A stretch of 31,683 nt of DNA, taken from a virus. Both the position numbers and the translations under genes were made by a program. The stretch spans positions 1 through 31,683 of IMG/VR virus record IMGVR_UViG_3300009537_000102. One strand, given 5' to 3'. Within the stretch, counting starts at the first letter, position 1; the number at the start of each line of letters is the position of its first letter. The notes under the pieces are model-generated. The model was not told the origin of the DNA. It did no database searches and worked only from the letters and a program-made list of their open reading frames with translations. Positions 5,885 to 13,793 of the stretch are shown one piece after another.

Positions 5885-6200
5885 ACCAAGGTGGGAGATA
5901 CTCGTAGGGTCAGCAGCCAAACTAGATTACCTCATGCAAGACCCTCACACTGATGAGCCACCCCACCCGCTGCAAGAGGTAGTCGAAGACGTGATAGCCT
6001 CTTGTACAGAGAGGGAACGTGAAGTGTTCCTTCTCCGCTACGGAGATGAATACTCTATCCGTCAGATCGCAGAAGTGCTAGGCTATAACAGCCACCAAGT
6101 CGTACAAGTCATACTCGACAACATTAAAGAGAAAGTTAGGAGGGCAATAGAAGATGGAAGAACCACTACTCATGGCGATGCTGACAGTGTTAGCGAATGA
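5877..6200 (+). CDS. Sigma-70 region 4-like HTH protein (107 aa)
   Basis: Residues about 42-92 read as sigma-70 family region 4: TEREREVFLLRYGDEYSIRQ then IAEVLGYNSHQVVQVI, with the typical T-x-R-E-R-E-V-x-x-L-R entry and HTH. There is no region 2, so it cannot open a promoter alone. It may act as an anti-sigma/sigma-appropriation factor or a DNA-binding regulator. It could be involved in the switch from the plus-strand to the minus-strand block; that is inference. ATG 5877 lies 8 nt inside the previous gene. Confidence 0.65.
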   Translation: MSRPRWEILVGSAAKLDYLMQDPHTDEPPHPLQEVVEDVIASCTEREREVFLLRYGDEYSIRQIAEVLGYNSHQVVQVILDNIKEKVRRAIEDGRTTTHGDADSVSE

Positions 6201-6390
6201 CCAAGCCTACCTTCACGCCGAAGTGCAGGCGATCATTTTTGAACGTAAGATGGGACACGCACCCACTGAGGAAGAGTTTCACTCGTGGATGGACGAATGG
6301 AAACATGAGTCCAGTAAGCTTGTTGCTATGGCTATGAATGCTAACCTGTTGGAAGATATTGACATTGACGAGGACACCGATGATGCGTGA
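6154..6390 (+). CDS. Hypothetical acidic protein (78 aa)
   Basis: ATG 6154 overlaps the sigma-like gene by 47 nt; AGGAGG lies about 10 nt upstream, and later in-frame ATGs at 6172 and 6178 are alternatives. The product looks helical (HAEVQAIIFERKMGHAPTEE, FHSWMDEWKHESS) and ends in an acidic tail that includes D-E-D-T-D-D, again because the frame crosses the GAGGACACC repeat serving the next start. Function unknown. Confidence 0.5.
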   Translation: MEEPLLMAMLTVLANDQAYLHAEVQAIIFERKMGHAPTEEEFHSWMDEWKHESSKLVAMAMNANLLEDIDIDEDTDDA

Positions 6391-6433
6391 ATACACGGAA
6401 AACGTGAACAACGCACGAATGGGCAACCAATGA
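6380..6433 (+). CDS. Possible 17-aa microprotein
   Basis: ATG 6380 sits right after GAGGACACCG, the same arrangement as at the left end of the window. The frame encodes MMREYTENVNNARMGNQ and stops at 6431-6433, overlapping the next ATG as ATGA. It may be a true microprotein or a leader that couples translation to the next gene. Confidence 0.35.
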   Translation: MMREYTENVNNARMGNQ

Positions 6434-6504
6434 TATGGTGGATAGTGTTCGTGATGTGGCTGGTCCTAGCAGCGTTCGCCCTCTGGCACATTGGCAGAAA
6501 ATGA
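6430..6504 (+). CDS. Single-pass membrane microprotein (24 aa)
   Basis: ATG 6430 overlaps the upstream stop as ATGA. The 24 residues form one hydrophobic helix (MIWWIVFVMWLVLAAFALW) with a short basic end (HIGRK). Its stop overlaps the DUF4406 start, again as ATGA. It resembles in size and form the membrane microprotein at 832, but shared ancestry cannot be shown. Confidence 0.5.
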   Translation: MIWWIVFVMWLVLAAFALWHIGRK

Positions 6505-6911
6505 TGAGTAAAATTTTTACGCCCTTCTACCAACCATTCACAGGCACACGCCGCGTATACATTAGCGGCCCCATGAGCGGACACAAAAACAACAACTTCG
6601 ACGCCTTCGATGACGCAGCCAAAACGTTACGACGTAGAGGGTTCAGCGTATGTTCACCCTCAGACACAGACAGGTGGCTAGGCGAACTGTCTCACGCAGA
6701 GTACCTGCGGTTCGACTTCGCCAGAGTCCTTGAAGCCGACCTGCTCATCGCCCTAGAAGGGTGGGAGCAGAGCGTCGGCGCACTAGCAGAAATATTTGTT
6801 GCCCTACGCATAGGCACAGAAGTGTACGAGTGGAAAGGTGAACGGCTACGCTGGCAGATACACTTGTCAGAAGTAGAAGAAGCAATAGGGGCGCTCAATG
6901 CCAAAGAATAA
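6501..6911 (+). CDS. DUF4406 / nucleoside deoxyribosyltransferase-like protein
   Basis: The start is taken at ATG 6501 (or 6504), which overlaps the upstream stop; the in-frame ATG 6435 would run through the microprotein gene. The family signature RRVYISGPMSG (17-27), Asn/Phe in NNNFDAFDDAAKTLRRRGF and CSPSD follow the DUF4406 pattern, related to nucleoside 2-deoxyribosyltransferases. Later acidic positions (DFARVLEADLLIALEGWEQS, GALAEI) fit the family's active-site half. A role in nucleotide or base metabolism is likely; the substrate is unknown. 136 residues, a usual family length. Confidence 0.75.
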   Translation: MMSKIFTPFYQPFTGTRRVYISGPMSGHKNNNFDAFDDAAKTLRRRGFSVCSPSDTDRWLGELSHAEYLRFDFARVLEADLLIALEGWEQSVGALAEIFVALRIGTEVYEWKGERLRWQIHLSEVEEAIGALNAKE

Positions 6912-7209
6912 AAGAGACTTCCGCAACCAATACGAAAGAGTAGACAAAGGCACACTACTCACAGGCAACGTGTGGTATCGTAGCCCCCTATGGGAGTACG
7001 ACCACCTTGTAGGAGAGGACCACACATGGTATGATGATCAGATCGCATGGTGTGGTCGTGGGTTGGGTGCAGCTCGTGACGGTTGGGGTGATAAACTATT
7101 GGAAGGGTTGTGGGTGTCTACTCGTAGGGGTAACAAGTGTGCTACTTGTAAGCGTAGACAGGCGGAGTGGAACGCTGCCATGGCGTCGTCCCCCCCGTGG
7201 AGACAGTAG
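6898..7209 (+). CDS. Hypothetical protein with C-terminal Cys pair (103 aa)
   Basis: ATG 6898 lies 14 nt inside the DUF4406 gene. The product is basic at the N-terminus (MPKNKRDFRNQYERVDKGTL), rich in Trp/Gly in the middle (EDHTWYDDQIAWCGRGLG), and has CATCKRR near residue 79. One Cys pair plus C63-type single Cys could form a metal site. No function recognised. Confidence 0.5.
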   Translation: MPKNKRDFRNQYERVDKGTLLTGNVWYRSPLWEYDHLVGEDHTWYDDQIAWCGRGLGAARDGWGDKLLEGLWVSTRRGNKCATCKRRQAEWNAAMASSPPWRQ

Positions 7210-7211
7210 CT

Positions 7212-7466
7212 ATGTGGATAGCTATACTTCTGTTTACGTTGAGTGTGGGTGGTGCCTTCTGGCTAGGGTATTGGTTCGCGGGTCGTCGGGTGCCTGCCGT
7301 TATAATGGTAGACCCTCGTGCAACCCCACCGTCAGACGACCCGCAACCTAGACCTACAGAAGACCATCCCGTGCATCAACACGTTAAGTATTCAGAACCA
7401 CTCTATCGTCGCGGTCCCAATCATGAACTAAGACAAGCATGGCAGGATGCTATTGATGGCTCTTAG
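7212..7466 (+). CDS. Membrane-anchored hypothetical protein (84 aa)
   Basis: ATG 7212 was chosen because the in-frame ATG 7167 lies deep in the previous gene, while a purine stretch (GGAGACAG) precedes 7212. Residues 1-22 (MWIAILLFTLSVGGAFWLGY) form an N-terminal membrane helix, followed by Arg residues and a Pro-rich soluble tail. A phage inner-membrane protein of unknown role. Confidence 0.55.
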   Translation: MWIAILLFTLSVGGAFWLGYWFAGRRVPAVIMVDPRATPPSDDPQPRPTEDHPVHQHVKYSEPLYRRGPNHELRQAWQDAIDGS

Positions 7467-7578
7467 TAACAAACCAAAGCAAAGCCTTGGTTCATGGTGG
7501 TGCCCTGAGTGCGACCACTTGCTAACCATAGGACACAGTTGGTACTGTGAGAACTGTGGCGCTCATGGCACTTTCTAA
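7456..7578 (+). CDS. Zinc-ribbon microprotein (40 aa)
   Basis: ATG 7456 starts inside the previous gene and the frame ends at TAA 7576-7578. The 40 residues contain CPEC (16-19) and CENC (32-35) with 12 residues between, an almost minimal zinc ribbon (WWCPECDHLL, SWYCENCGAHG). Overlap with genes on both sides follows the pattern of the block. Could bind nucleic acid or a host protein; no specific role known. Confidence 0.55.
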   Translation: MALSNKPKQSLGSWWCPECDHLLTIGHSWYCENCGAHGTF

Positions 7579-7918
7579 ACGTGAAAGGAAACGACGTGCA
7601 AGAAGAAGCTCCCACAATTACCATCTACGACAGAACTATGGGATTACAATTGATGAGTATGATAGCATCCTTGCTTCCCAGTCTGGGCGATGCGCAATAT
7701 GTAAAGGTGGGACTTCCAAGAGACACTTCGCAGTTGACCATAACCATAAAACTGGGCAAGTTCGCGGGCTACTCTGCGCACGATGCAATACTGGACTGGC
7801 TAGGTTTATGGACTCCCGACGTAACGTGGGACGAGCATACAAGTACCTTGGATATGACGGAGCCAGGGTCAATGAGACGCTTGGAAGAGAAGTAAAAGTA
7901 CCAGAGTCAAATGAATAA
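7565..7918 (+). CDS. Recombination endonuclease VII (HNH)
   Basis: A 117-residue protein of the T4 endonuclease VII family, which resolves branched DNA and helps packaging. Conserved layout: YGITIDEYDSIL (25-36), zinc Cys pairs C43-x2-C46 and C71-x2-C74, and catalytic DHNH (58-61) followed by TGQVRGLLCARCN. A basic N-terminus (SKRERKRRARR) probably contacts DNA. ATG 7565 was chosen over GTG 7547; it overlaps the zinc-ribbon gene by 14 nt. Last gene of the plus-strand block. Confidence 0.85.
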   Translation: MALSKRERKRRARRSSHNYHLRQNYGITIDEYDSILASQSGRCAICKGGTSKRHFAVDHNHKTGQVRGLLCARCNTGLARFMDSRRNVGRAYKYLGYDGARVNETLGREVKVPESNE

Positions 7919-7943
7919 GTAGGGAGGTGAGGCCAGACTTACA

Positions 7944-7970
7944 GAAAGCCCCCCTTAGCGGGGGGCTTTC
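7944..7970. terminator. Hairpin terminator between convergent blocks
   Basis: An 11-bp perfect stem GAAAGCCCCCC (7944-7954) / GGGGGGCTTTC (7960-7970) with loop TTAGC, followed on the plus strand by CTTATTGT. It lies between the end of the plus-strand genes (7918) and the last minus-strand stop (7999), so it can stop transcription from both sides. The T-tract is modest on either strand. Confidence 0.85.
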
Positions 7971-7998
7971 CTTATTGTACAGTCTTATCGACTGTCAC

Positions 7999-8796
7999 TT
8001 AGGCTCCAAGCCAGTCATTCTGCGCTCCAACCAACGCATCACTTCTGTGATAACGCAAGTGGAAAGCATCAATGTCTAGTGTCTCGGCAGCAGCACCCAC
8101 GTTCTCAACAGAGAGAACAGGGCGCATACCAACAAGCGGCATGGCCGCAGGTGCAAGATGCACAGTCTCCTGAGCATCCTCACTCGTCACACGGAAATAC
8201 ACGTCCACATCAGTGGCATAGATTTCCAACAGAACCCAGTCGCCCTCTACATAACCAATCGTGAAAGCCTCTTCCACGTCAGTACCAGCAGAGTTAACCT
8301 GAGCAATGAATTGACCAGACGTATCAGCATCTTCCCAAACGATTGCCACTACATCAGCAGCAGACGAGTTAGGTGCAGCAGGAGCCTGACCTACCAGGCC
8401 AACCTCCACGTTGGCAGCATCAACATCGTTGATACGAACCACCGCAGCCATATACACGCCGTTATCGTCAAGTAGGATTGGTCCGTCAGCTTCAGCAGCA
8501 TTTTGGCCGCCAAGCATAAGACTCACAACATCACCAGTATCGCCAGCATTAGAAAGCTGAAGGATACCAGGATGGTCAGCCACTCCTGAGAGCGCCAACG
8601 CTGTAGCAGGGCCAGTTGTCACAACAGTCTCATCAGCATTCCAAGTCAACTCAGAATGGATTACTGTATCAGCAGCCACATCGGCTGCCTCACCTACACT
8701 AATGAAGTCGTCGTGCAACCAGACGTTAGCTACGTTATCGATACCGTCAAACGGGAGCGTCGAAAAAGACGATCCCACACGTTTTACTTTAGGCAT
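7999..8796 (-). CDS. Hypothetical virion-associated beta-rich protein (265 aa)
   Basis: A 265-residue acidic protein rich in Ala, Val and Asp with alternating strands (GVYMAAVVRINDVDAANVEV, DWVLLEIYATDVDVYFRV), reminiscent of jelly-roll or LamG-like surface domains. It could decorate the capsid or bind host glycans; no family is certain. ATG 8796 has a strong SD (GGAGG at 8806-8810). It has its own promoter-like element (8859-8882) and a leader of about 60 nt that begins with a hairpin, suggesting high late expression. It is the last gene of the minus-strand block. Confidence 0.7.
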   Translation of the reverse strand: MPKVKRVGSSFSTLPFDGIDNVANVWLHDDFISVGEAADVAADTVIHSELTWNADETVVTTGPATALALSGVADHPGILQLSNAGDTGDVVSLMLGGQNAAEADGPILLDDNGVYMAAVVRINDVDAANVEVGLVGQAPAAPNSSAADVVAIVWEDADTSGQFIAQVNSAGTDVEEAFTIGYVEGDWVLLEIYATDVDVYFRVTSEDAQETVHLAPAAMPLVGMRPVLSVENVGAAAETLDIDAFHLRYHRSDALVGAQNDWLGA

Positions 8797-8842
8797 ATTA
8801 TTTTACCTCCTTTACATTCGCTCCGCGCATCACGGGTTGCGT

Positions 8843-8859
8843 GGAAGAAAAACTCTTCC
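8843..8859 (-). promoter_or_regulatory. 5' leader stem-loop
   Basis: Minus-strand sequence GGAAGAGTTTTTCTTCC can fold as a 6-bp stem (GGAAGA/TCTTCC) with a 5-nt loop. It begins exactly after the TATATATA part of the promoter element, so it would be the first structure of the transcript. 5' stem-loops of this kind protect T7 gene 10 mRNA; the same use here is inference. Confidence 0.5.
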
Positions 8860-8882
8860 TATATATAGGCGAAAACGTATTA
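8859..8882 (-). promoter_or_regulatory. Late promoter-like element 1
   Basis: Minus strand from 8882: TAATACG, TTTTCGC, C, TATATATA, G. It is the copy closest to a T7-class promoter (TAATACG...CTATA..GG). The TAA is also the stop codon of the XhlA-like gene. The CCTATATATAGG part is a perfect 12-nt palindrome. It precedes the 265-residue protein gene. Confidence 0.65.
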
Positions 8883-9104
8883 TCCTACCAGATTAAGGTA
8901 GCCTACGCCCAGCGCGGCGATGGCTATGAAAGAAGTAATCACGAAGCGGCGGGTAATGCTTGCCTCTTTTTTTACTGCATCAGCTTCTTCGCGGGAAACA
9001 TATCTGGACGGCATTTTAGCAAGTTCAACTTTGATTTGTGTAATGTCCACTTGCATGGCGTCTAGTTTATCTAGGACTCGTACCTGATAGTCCATGGTAT
9101 CCAT
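8880..9104 (-). CDS. XhlA-like membrane protein, putative lysis accessory
   Basis: A 74-residue protein with a charged coiled-coil N-terminal half (VRVLDKLDAMQVDITQIKVE) and one C-terminal membrane helix (residues about 53-71, FVITSFIAIAALGVGYLNL). This layout and length match XhlA-type holin-accessory proteins. It follows a putative holin by only 3 nt; ATG 9104 has SD GAGGTG. Together they probably form the lysis membrane pair, though no endolysin was found in this window. Confidence 0.6.
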   Translation of the reverse strand: MDTMDYQVRVLDKLDAMQVDITQIKVELAKMPSRYVSREEADAVKKEASITRRFVITSFIAIAALGVGYLNLVG

Positions 9105-9107
9105 ATG

Positions 9108-9281
9108 TCACACCTCTGTGTGTGACTCGCCGTTCATGCGGGTACCAAAATAGAAGCCCAACACTAGGGTAGCTACTTCGATGTCTACAATACCACCTAT
9201 GTATGCACCCACAATTCCTAATGCAATGATGCTGCGAATTGAACCTGCGGGTAACCATAGGGGTTGATCGTTAAGTAACAT
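9108..9281 (-). CDS. Putative holin (57 aa)
   Basis: A 57-residue protein with two close hydrophobic segments (SIIALGIVGAYIGGIV and ATLVLGFYFGTR) joined by a short turn with Asp/Glu. The N-terminus has PAGSIRSIIAL and the end has FYFGTR, a pattern seen in small phage membrane proteins annotated as holin-like. ATG 9281 has SD GAAGGAG, which directly follows promoter element 2, so this is the first gene of that transcript. Probably a class II-type holin; inferred from topology and position. Confidence 0.6.
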   Translation of the reverse strand: MLLNDQPLWLPAGSIRSIIALGIVGAYIGGIVDIEVATLVLGFYFGTRMNGESHTEV

Positions 9282-9294
9282 TAAATCACTCCTT

Positions 9295-9317
9295 CATATA
9301 TACGCGAGTTTGTATTA
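9295..9317 (-). promoter_or_regulatory. Late promoter-like element 2
   Basis: Minus strand from 9317: TAATACA, AACTCGC, G, TATATAT, G, then AAGGAG, which is the SD of the holin gene. The TAA is the stop codon of the 1492-residue gene. Leader length before ATG 9281 would be about 15 nt. Confidence 0.6.
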
Positions 9318-12300
9318 TAAGTCACCCGCAATACGAAGCTCATCAATGATTTGGTTGAGCCTATCACGACTACGCGCATTCACCTGCCTCGCATCAGTAG
9401 GAGTAGACAGTTTAACACCCGCACCACGAGCCAACGTAAACAAAGTACTCTTCAACGTACTCTCCAAAAAGTCGTCACCCTCAGCGATACCCAGACGCTG
9501 TTGTCTACCTGGGTCTGTCGGCCCACCCGTCAACGGGTCAATGACCTCACGAGCATACGGCATAATAATTTCTTGCATGCTTCTAGCAATAAAAGGAATA
9601 CGCATGTCACCATCAGGTGTCAGATCAAAAAATCCAGCAGCAGCCAACCCTTTCACCACAGTACTCAACGGTGCGGGTGCGTTCACATCATTCCATTCAC
9701 GCTGGTTGTTCAAATCAAACAGCGTAGTAACATGCGGACCCGCCAACCCGTTCAACCAGTCGATCATCTGCGGTACGCTCAACGGGTTGGGTATATCTTG
9801 CAGATCGTTGATAGGGAGGTCAGGGTCAATCATGACCCTAGCCCAGAATGGAGTGTTCGGGTTCACGTAATAGTCGGTGCCCGCAGCACTCGCACTGAAA
9901 TGGTCTCCAACAGGGAACCCAGTCTCATCCCTACCCCCAAGGTTATCGTCCAAAGCTTGCATCATGTGCTGATACTTGTTGATCATACCAGGGTTCTCTG
10001 CAGCCAACGCCAACTGGCGGGGAATGTTACGTCTCGTCCACACAAAGAACGGGACGAGAGATTTCACACTACTCTCCCACGGAGTCAAATTATTGTAGTC
10101 AAAGTGGATTGCGTTCACCATGTCACGGGCCAGAATGTTAGACCCTTCAACACCCTCATCAAAATATTTCATGAACAGTCCACCACGAGCATAATCCTCA
10201 ATATTCTGCATGATATTTCCACCCCATTTAGTGAGGAAAAAGTTGTCTGTGTCCATGACATGCGCCCACCCTAGTTTACGGGGAGTAACAGCGGAGTCGA
10301 AAGACTGGCGGAACTCAGTCTGCACGAAACCAGACAACACACCCTCATCCCACATGGAACGCATCGCAGCACGTTCACCTTGAGGCACCTTACTAATAGC
10401 CCAGTCGATCATTTCCTCCACGCTGCGCACGTCACCTTCAGCGGTAATGATTTCGCCCAACCCTTCGCGGAAAGCAGAGACAGCACCGTTGAGTCTAGCA
10501 TAGTCGCGTGGGCCGACACCCATCAGACCGTTCATCCACGCCGCACCAATAGCGTTACGGATGTGGAAGGTGGGTCGAGCCAACGTGACAAGGCCACGCC
10601 AACTCTTCAAAAAATCGTTAGTAATAAGTTTAGCTGCAACAGCGCCTTCAGGGGCGTTGAGTACAGCGTTAGCTGAAGCCATGTTACGAAGGAACCTGGC
10701 CGTATTCTCCTCCACTATCATGTCATCCAAAGCTTTACCACCAATCCCCCATTTTTCAGGCTTAACATAGCCTGAAATGTTATTGTTCACAGTCATGTCT
10801 TTCACCTCCGACATGATGTCAGCAACTTCACGCACACCACCCTTCTTCAGTCGGTTGCCCAGTTCAGTCAACTCCTCTAACCTCTTGGCAGTAATGTCGT
10901 CGCCCAACACTTGTCCTGGGATGATACTCCCATCAGGTCGCCTCTTAGCAGCATAAGCGGTGTTGAAAGAGTTGACACCTCGCTCCCAGTCCTGGTACAA
11001 CATGCGCATCGAACCTATCTCCACAGGTTCAGCTCTCAAAATGTTTTCAACAAACGTGCCGTCCAACGTGTTCATCTTATGACGCAGATAGTCGTGCAAC
11101 ACGAGAGACGTAGTGTCATCCATAGTGCCAGACTGGAAGAAGGATTCTATCCCCTCATGCGTCAGCTTACCTTTCAGGTCACCCTGAGTAAAATGGTAGT
11201 CCAAACGTTTCCACAAATCCATGAACGCATCTTCAGTCTCACCACTCGTGAACGTCCCCACAGGGTTACGGCGCACATGTAGTATGTTCTGCCCAGTGTC
11301 AGGGTTGGTCAGAATGTCCAGTACGGCTGCACCGTTCGTGGAGTGGTCGCTAACTTGTTTAAAATTTTTCCAATTAGCAATGGCTTCTTGCGTTACGGTT
11401 TCCACCGCTTCAGTAGACACAGTACCCTGACCTGTGGTACGGAACAGTGTGATGTCTGTGCCCTGCATCCACTCGTAGAGACGGCCCACCTGACCGACTT
11501 TTTCTTGGCTAGTCTGTAAACCAAGTTTACCCATCTGGGCGCGCGTCGCAGGAGTGAACGAGTCAAGAGTGTCACCGAACGACAACGTTAACCTACCAGT
11601 CCCATCGTTCAGGGCTTGACCCATCTCTTTAACCTGATGAACGAGATTCTGCACCACCTGCTGAGTGTCAATCACCTTATTCTGACGCAACACAAGATTA
11701 GCAGCTTCCAGCGCTTTGATCAGCTCCCAAGACTGGATAGCATCATTCATGGACTGAGTGTATTCAACAGCAACCTCAAACGGGTTCTGAGACAAGAACC
11801 TGCCATCCCAATCCTTCGGGATAGGCACACCCACCTCGTCAGCAACATGACGGAAAACAGGTTCCAACGCATCATTAATGTCCTGGGCAGACAGGTAGCC
11901 TGTCTGCAAGGCGTCAGGGTTAATGACACCATCATCTAACAGTTGCTGCATATACTCGCGGTCGAGTTGAATGGGTCCACCATCCAAACTCATTGACTGT
12001 ACTTGGAAGCGGCCAGTTTTACGGTTAATGAACCGCATCGAACCCATAGCCTCATCAATCGCAGTGTTACCGCCATGACCTACAGCAGCAGCCACACGTG
12101 CGAAAAAACCGAGACCAGCATCGTTACCTTTCCCCCACGCCTCAATTTTAGGTGCAGCACCAGCCTGCTCCAAAATGTCGGCCATGAACTGCCTACCCGT
12201 ATCTCCTGGCAGGTGAGAAATATACCCTTCAATATGATTAGTCGCAAAATCTGGGTCAAGTGCCACCATTTTTGCATGGTAGTCGTCAAACATGGTGCGC

Positions 12301-13793
12301 ATCTCGACCGCCACTTTGTCAAGATAAGTGTCCAGTTCGGGACTGAACTCTGGACCCAACTCGCCCACCCCGTCTTGAATGTCGAGACGACGGTGCAACG
12401 ACAAAGCTACCTCTTCGGGGTCGAACCCACCAAGTTCAGCAAGACGATCAGATTCGTCCCTCAGATTAGACAACCACTTGTGGTGAGCGCCCGTAGCTGC
12501 AGAGTTATCAATACCATCACGACCAGCCATGAACATAGTCCACTGCCACGGCTCCATCGTACCATCCACAAGCGCATCAAACAAAGGCTGATCCAGGTCA
12601 GCACCCTTACGCACAGACTTCAACTTATTAGCTAACCTAGTAGACTGTCCCGCTGGAAGTTGGGCACGCATCTTCGTCACCATCTGAGAGATAGGGTTTT
12701 TCCTGATGATTCGACGGCCCAAACCACTAGTTCCAGGTATATGGAACCCGCCAGCCAACACGTCACGTGGCACGAACGGCAAGTTAGGGACACCTAGCCG
12801 AATACCACCACGCATATAGTTAGGTATCTCATGGAGGGCCAACTCATGAATGTTACCGAAATCTTTACGCAACGCAGGCTCAATCACATCCTTCCACATC
12901 TGATTCTCATACGCCATCTGCCTTGTAGCCTGAGCAATGGGGATGTCAGTCATCTCGGCCAGCTTCGCCATTGCTGCAACATTATCAGGATTATCAGTAA
13001 ACTGTCTCATAATATCATCCTGCTGGCCTACAAGAAGCTGCTCGTAGCGGGACAGTCCAGCTTCCCTGGCTGTAGCTTTCGTAGCTTTCGTGCCAGCAGC
13101 AGCCATCTCATCTAAATGGCGGAATACGTTCGTAGACGTACCATTCCTCCACACCTTCGCACCAGACGCAACCACCTTACGACCCAAACCAGCGAACCCA
13201 AACGTCACATACGTGAGCGGATCAGTCAACATGTCAAGAGTGAAATGTGCTATACCACGTTCAATGCGTCCCTGCCAGTCGTCGGCTTCAGCCTCCTCCC
13301 AACCCAACATGGTCAATAAGTTAGACCCACTAGTTGTCAAGCCCGTACGGTCAGTGAATTCTTCAGGATCGTTCAACCCACCAAACAAGGCGTCAGTCAC
13401 ATCACCAAACGAAGGGTTCTGTTTGCCTGCTGCGGGTGCCCCACCCACCACGTCTTGTAGCAGAATTTGTGCGGCCTGAAAAGGGCCGCTAATAGCCCTA
13501 AGAATGTTGGTCCCAACAGTAGCAGTCTCAGATATGAACCTGTTACTAGCAACATCACGTATCTCATCGAACTCAGGACGGTTAACGTTGTTGCCCGAAG
13601 CCATCGCCTGGTTCAACGTTCTAATAGCCTGCTTCTGTGTGGAGTCTAAACGTTTAGCAGCAGCAGCAGCCTCAAACTGGTCCTGCGAACCTTCCGCCTG
13701 CCAGTTAGGATTACCTTGTGCAAGCGGATCAAATGCCCCGCCAGGCGTTGCGCTTGACCTGCGCTCCCTCAACATGCGTTCAATGGAACCCAT
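9315..13793 (-). CDS. Large internal virion (ejection) protein, putative
   Basis: A 1492-residue protein; ATG 13793 was chosen because it overlaps the previous stop as TAATG, although GTG/ATG codons upstream are open. It is mostly helical with long amphipathic stretches. A recognisable part near residues 1070-1110 (LVTLARPTFHIRNAIGAAWM) and another near 1240 (LVPFFVWTRRNIPRQLALAA) are of a kind I associate with very large phage virion proteins. No lysozyme or transglycosylase motif was identified. Size and place after two other candidate internal proteins match T7 gp16-type ejection proteins of podoviruses. Assignment is by position and size, not by domain. Confidence 0.65.
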   Translation of the reverse strand: MGSIERMLRERRSSATPGGAFDPLAQGNPNWQAEGSQDQFEAAAAAKRLDSTQKQAIRTLNQAMASGNNVNRPEFDEIRDVASNRFISETATVGTNILRAISGPFQAAQILLQDVVGGAPAAGKQNPSFGDVTDALFGGLNDPEEFTDRTGLTTSGSNLLTMLGWEEAEADDWQGRIERGIAHFTLDMLTDPLTYVTFGFAGLGRKVVASGAKVWRNGTSTNVFRHLDEMAAAGTKATKATAREAGLSRYEQLLVGQQDDIMRQFTDNPDNVAAMAKLAEMTDIPIAQATRQMAYENQMWKDVIEPALRKDFGNIHELALHEIPNYMRGGIRLGVPNLPFVPRDVLAGGFHIPGTSGLGRRIIRKNPISQMVTKMRAQLPAGQSTRLANKLKSVRKGADLDQPLFDALVDGTMEPWQWTMFMAGRDGIDNSAATGAHHKWLSNLRDESDRLAELGGFDPEEVALSLHRRLDIQDGVGELGPEFSPELDTYLDKVAVEMRTMFDDYHAKMVALDPDFATNHIEGYISHLPGDTGRQFMADILEQAGAAPKIEAWGKGNDAGLGFFARVAAAVGHGGNTAIDEAMGSMRFINRKTGRFQVQSMSLDGGPIQLDREYMQQLLDDGVINPDALQTGYLSAQDINDALEPVFRHVADEVGVPIPKDWDGRFLSQNPFEVAVEYTQSMNDAIQSWELIKALEAANLVLRQNKVIDTQQVVQNLVHQVKEMGQALNDGTGRLTLSFGDTLDSFTPATRAQMGKLGLQTSQEKVGQVGRLYEWMQGTDITLFRTTGQGTVSTEAVETVTQEAIANWKNFKQVSDHSTNGAAVLDILTNPDTGQNILHVRRNPVGTFTSGETEDAFMDLWKRLDYHFTQGDLKGKLTHEGIESFFQSGTMDDTTSLVLHDYLRHKMNTLDGTFVENILRAEPVEIGSMRMLYQDWERGVNSFNTAYAAKRRPDGSIIPGQVLGDDITAKRLEELTELGNRLKKGGVREVADIMSEVKDMTVNNNISGYVKPEKWGIGGKALDDMIVEENTARFLRNMASANAVLNAPEGAVAAKLITNDFLKSWRGLVTLARPTFHIRNAIGAAWMNGLMGVGPRDYARLNGAVSAFREGLGEIITAEGDVRSVEEMIDWAISKVPQGERAAMRSMWDEGVLSGFVQTEFRQSFDSAVTPRKLGWAHVMDTDNFFLTKWGGNIMQNIEDYARGGLFMKYFDEGVEGSNILARDMVNAIHFDYNNLTPWESSVKSLVPFFVWTRRNIPRQLALAAENPGMINKYQHMMQALDDNLGGRDETGFPVGDHFSASAAGTDYYVNPNTPFWARVMIDPDLPINDLQDIPNPLSVPQMIDWLNGLAGPHVTTLFDLNNQREWNDVNAPAPLSTVVKGLAAAGFFDLTPDGDMRIPFIARSMQEIIMPYAREVIDPLTGGPTDPGRQQRLGIAEGDDFLESTLKSTLFTLARGAGVKLSTPTDARQVNARSRDRLNQIIDELRIAGDL

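Noticed and set aside
7581-7895. Open plus-strand frame of about 100 codons overlapping the endonuclease VII gene
   Set aside because: It reads plausibly as protein, but the other frame has the full Cys/DHNH pattern of endonuclease VII. No SD precedes ATG 7581.
8858-8869. CCTATATATAGG palindrome as a repressor operator
   Set aside because: Only elements 1 and 3 contain anything close to it; the other three keep TATATAT but lose the palindrome, so the shared part is better explained as a promoter element.
9067-9258. Minus-strand frame of 63 codons over the holin gene
   Set aside because: The other frame (9108-9281) has membrane helices, a strong SD and a tight junction; this frame is Cys/His/Arg-rich noise.
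9310-10274. Long plus-strand frames opposite the 1492-residue gene
   Set aside because: Shadow frames: low-complexity composition rich in His/Arg/Thr, no SD, and antisense to a clear gene in a well-packed operon.
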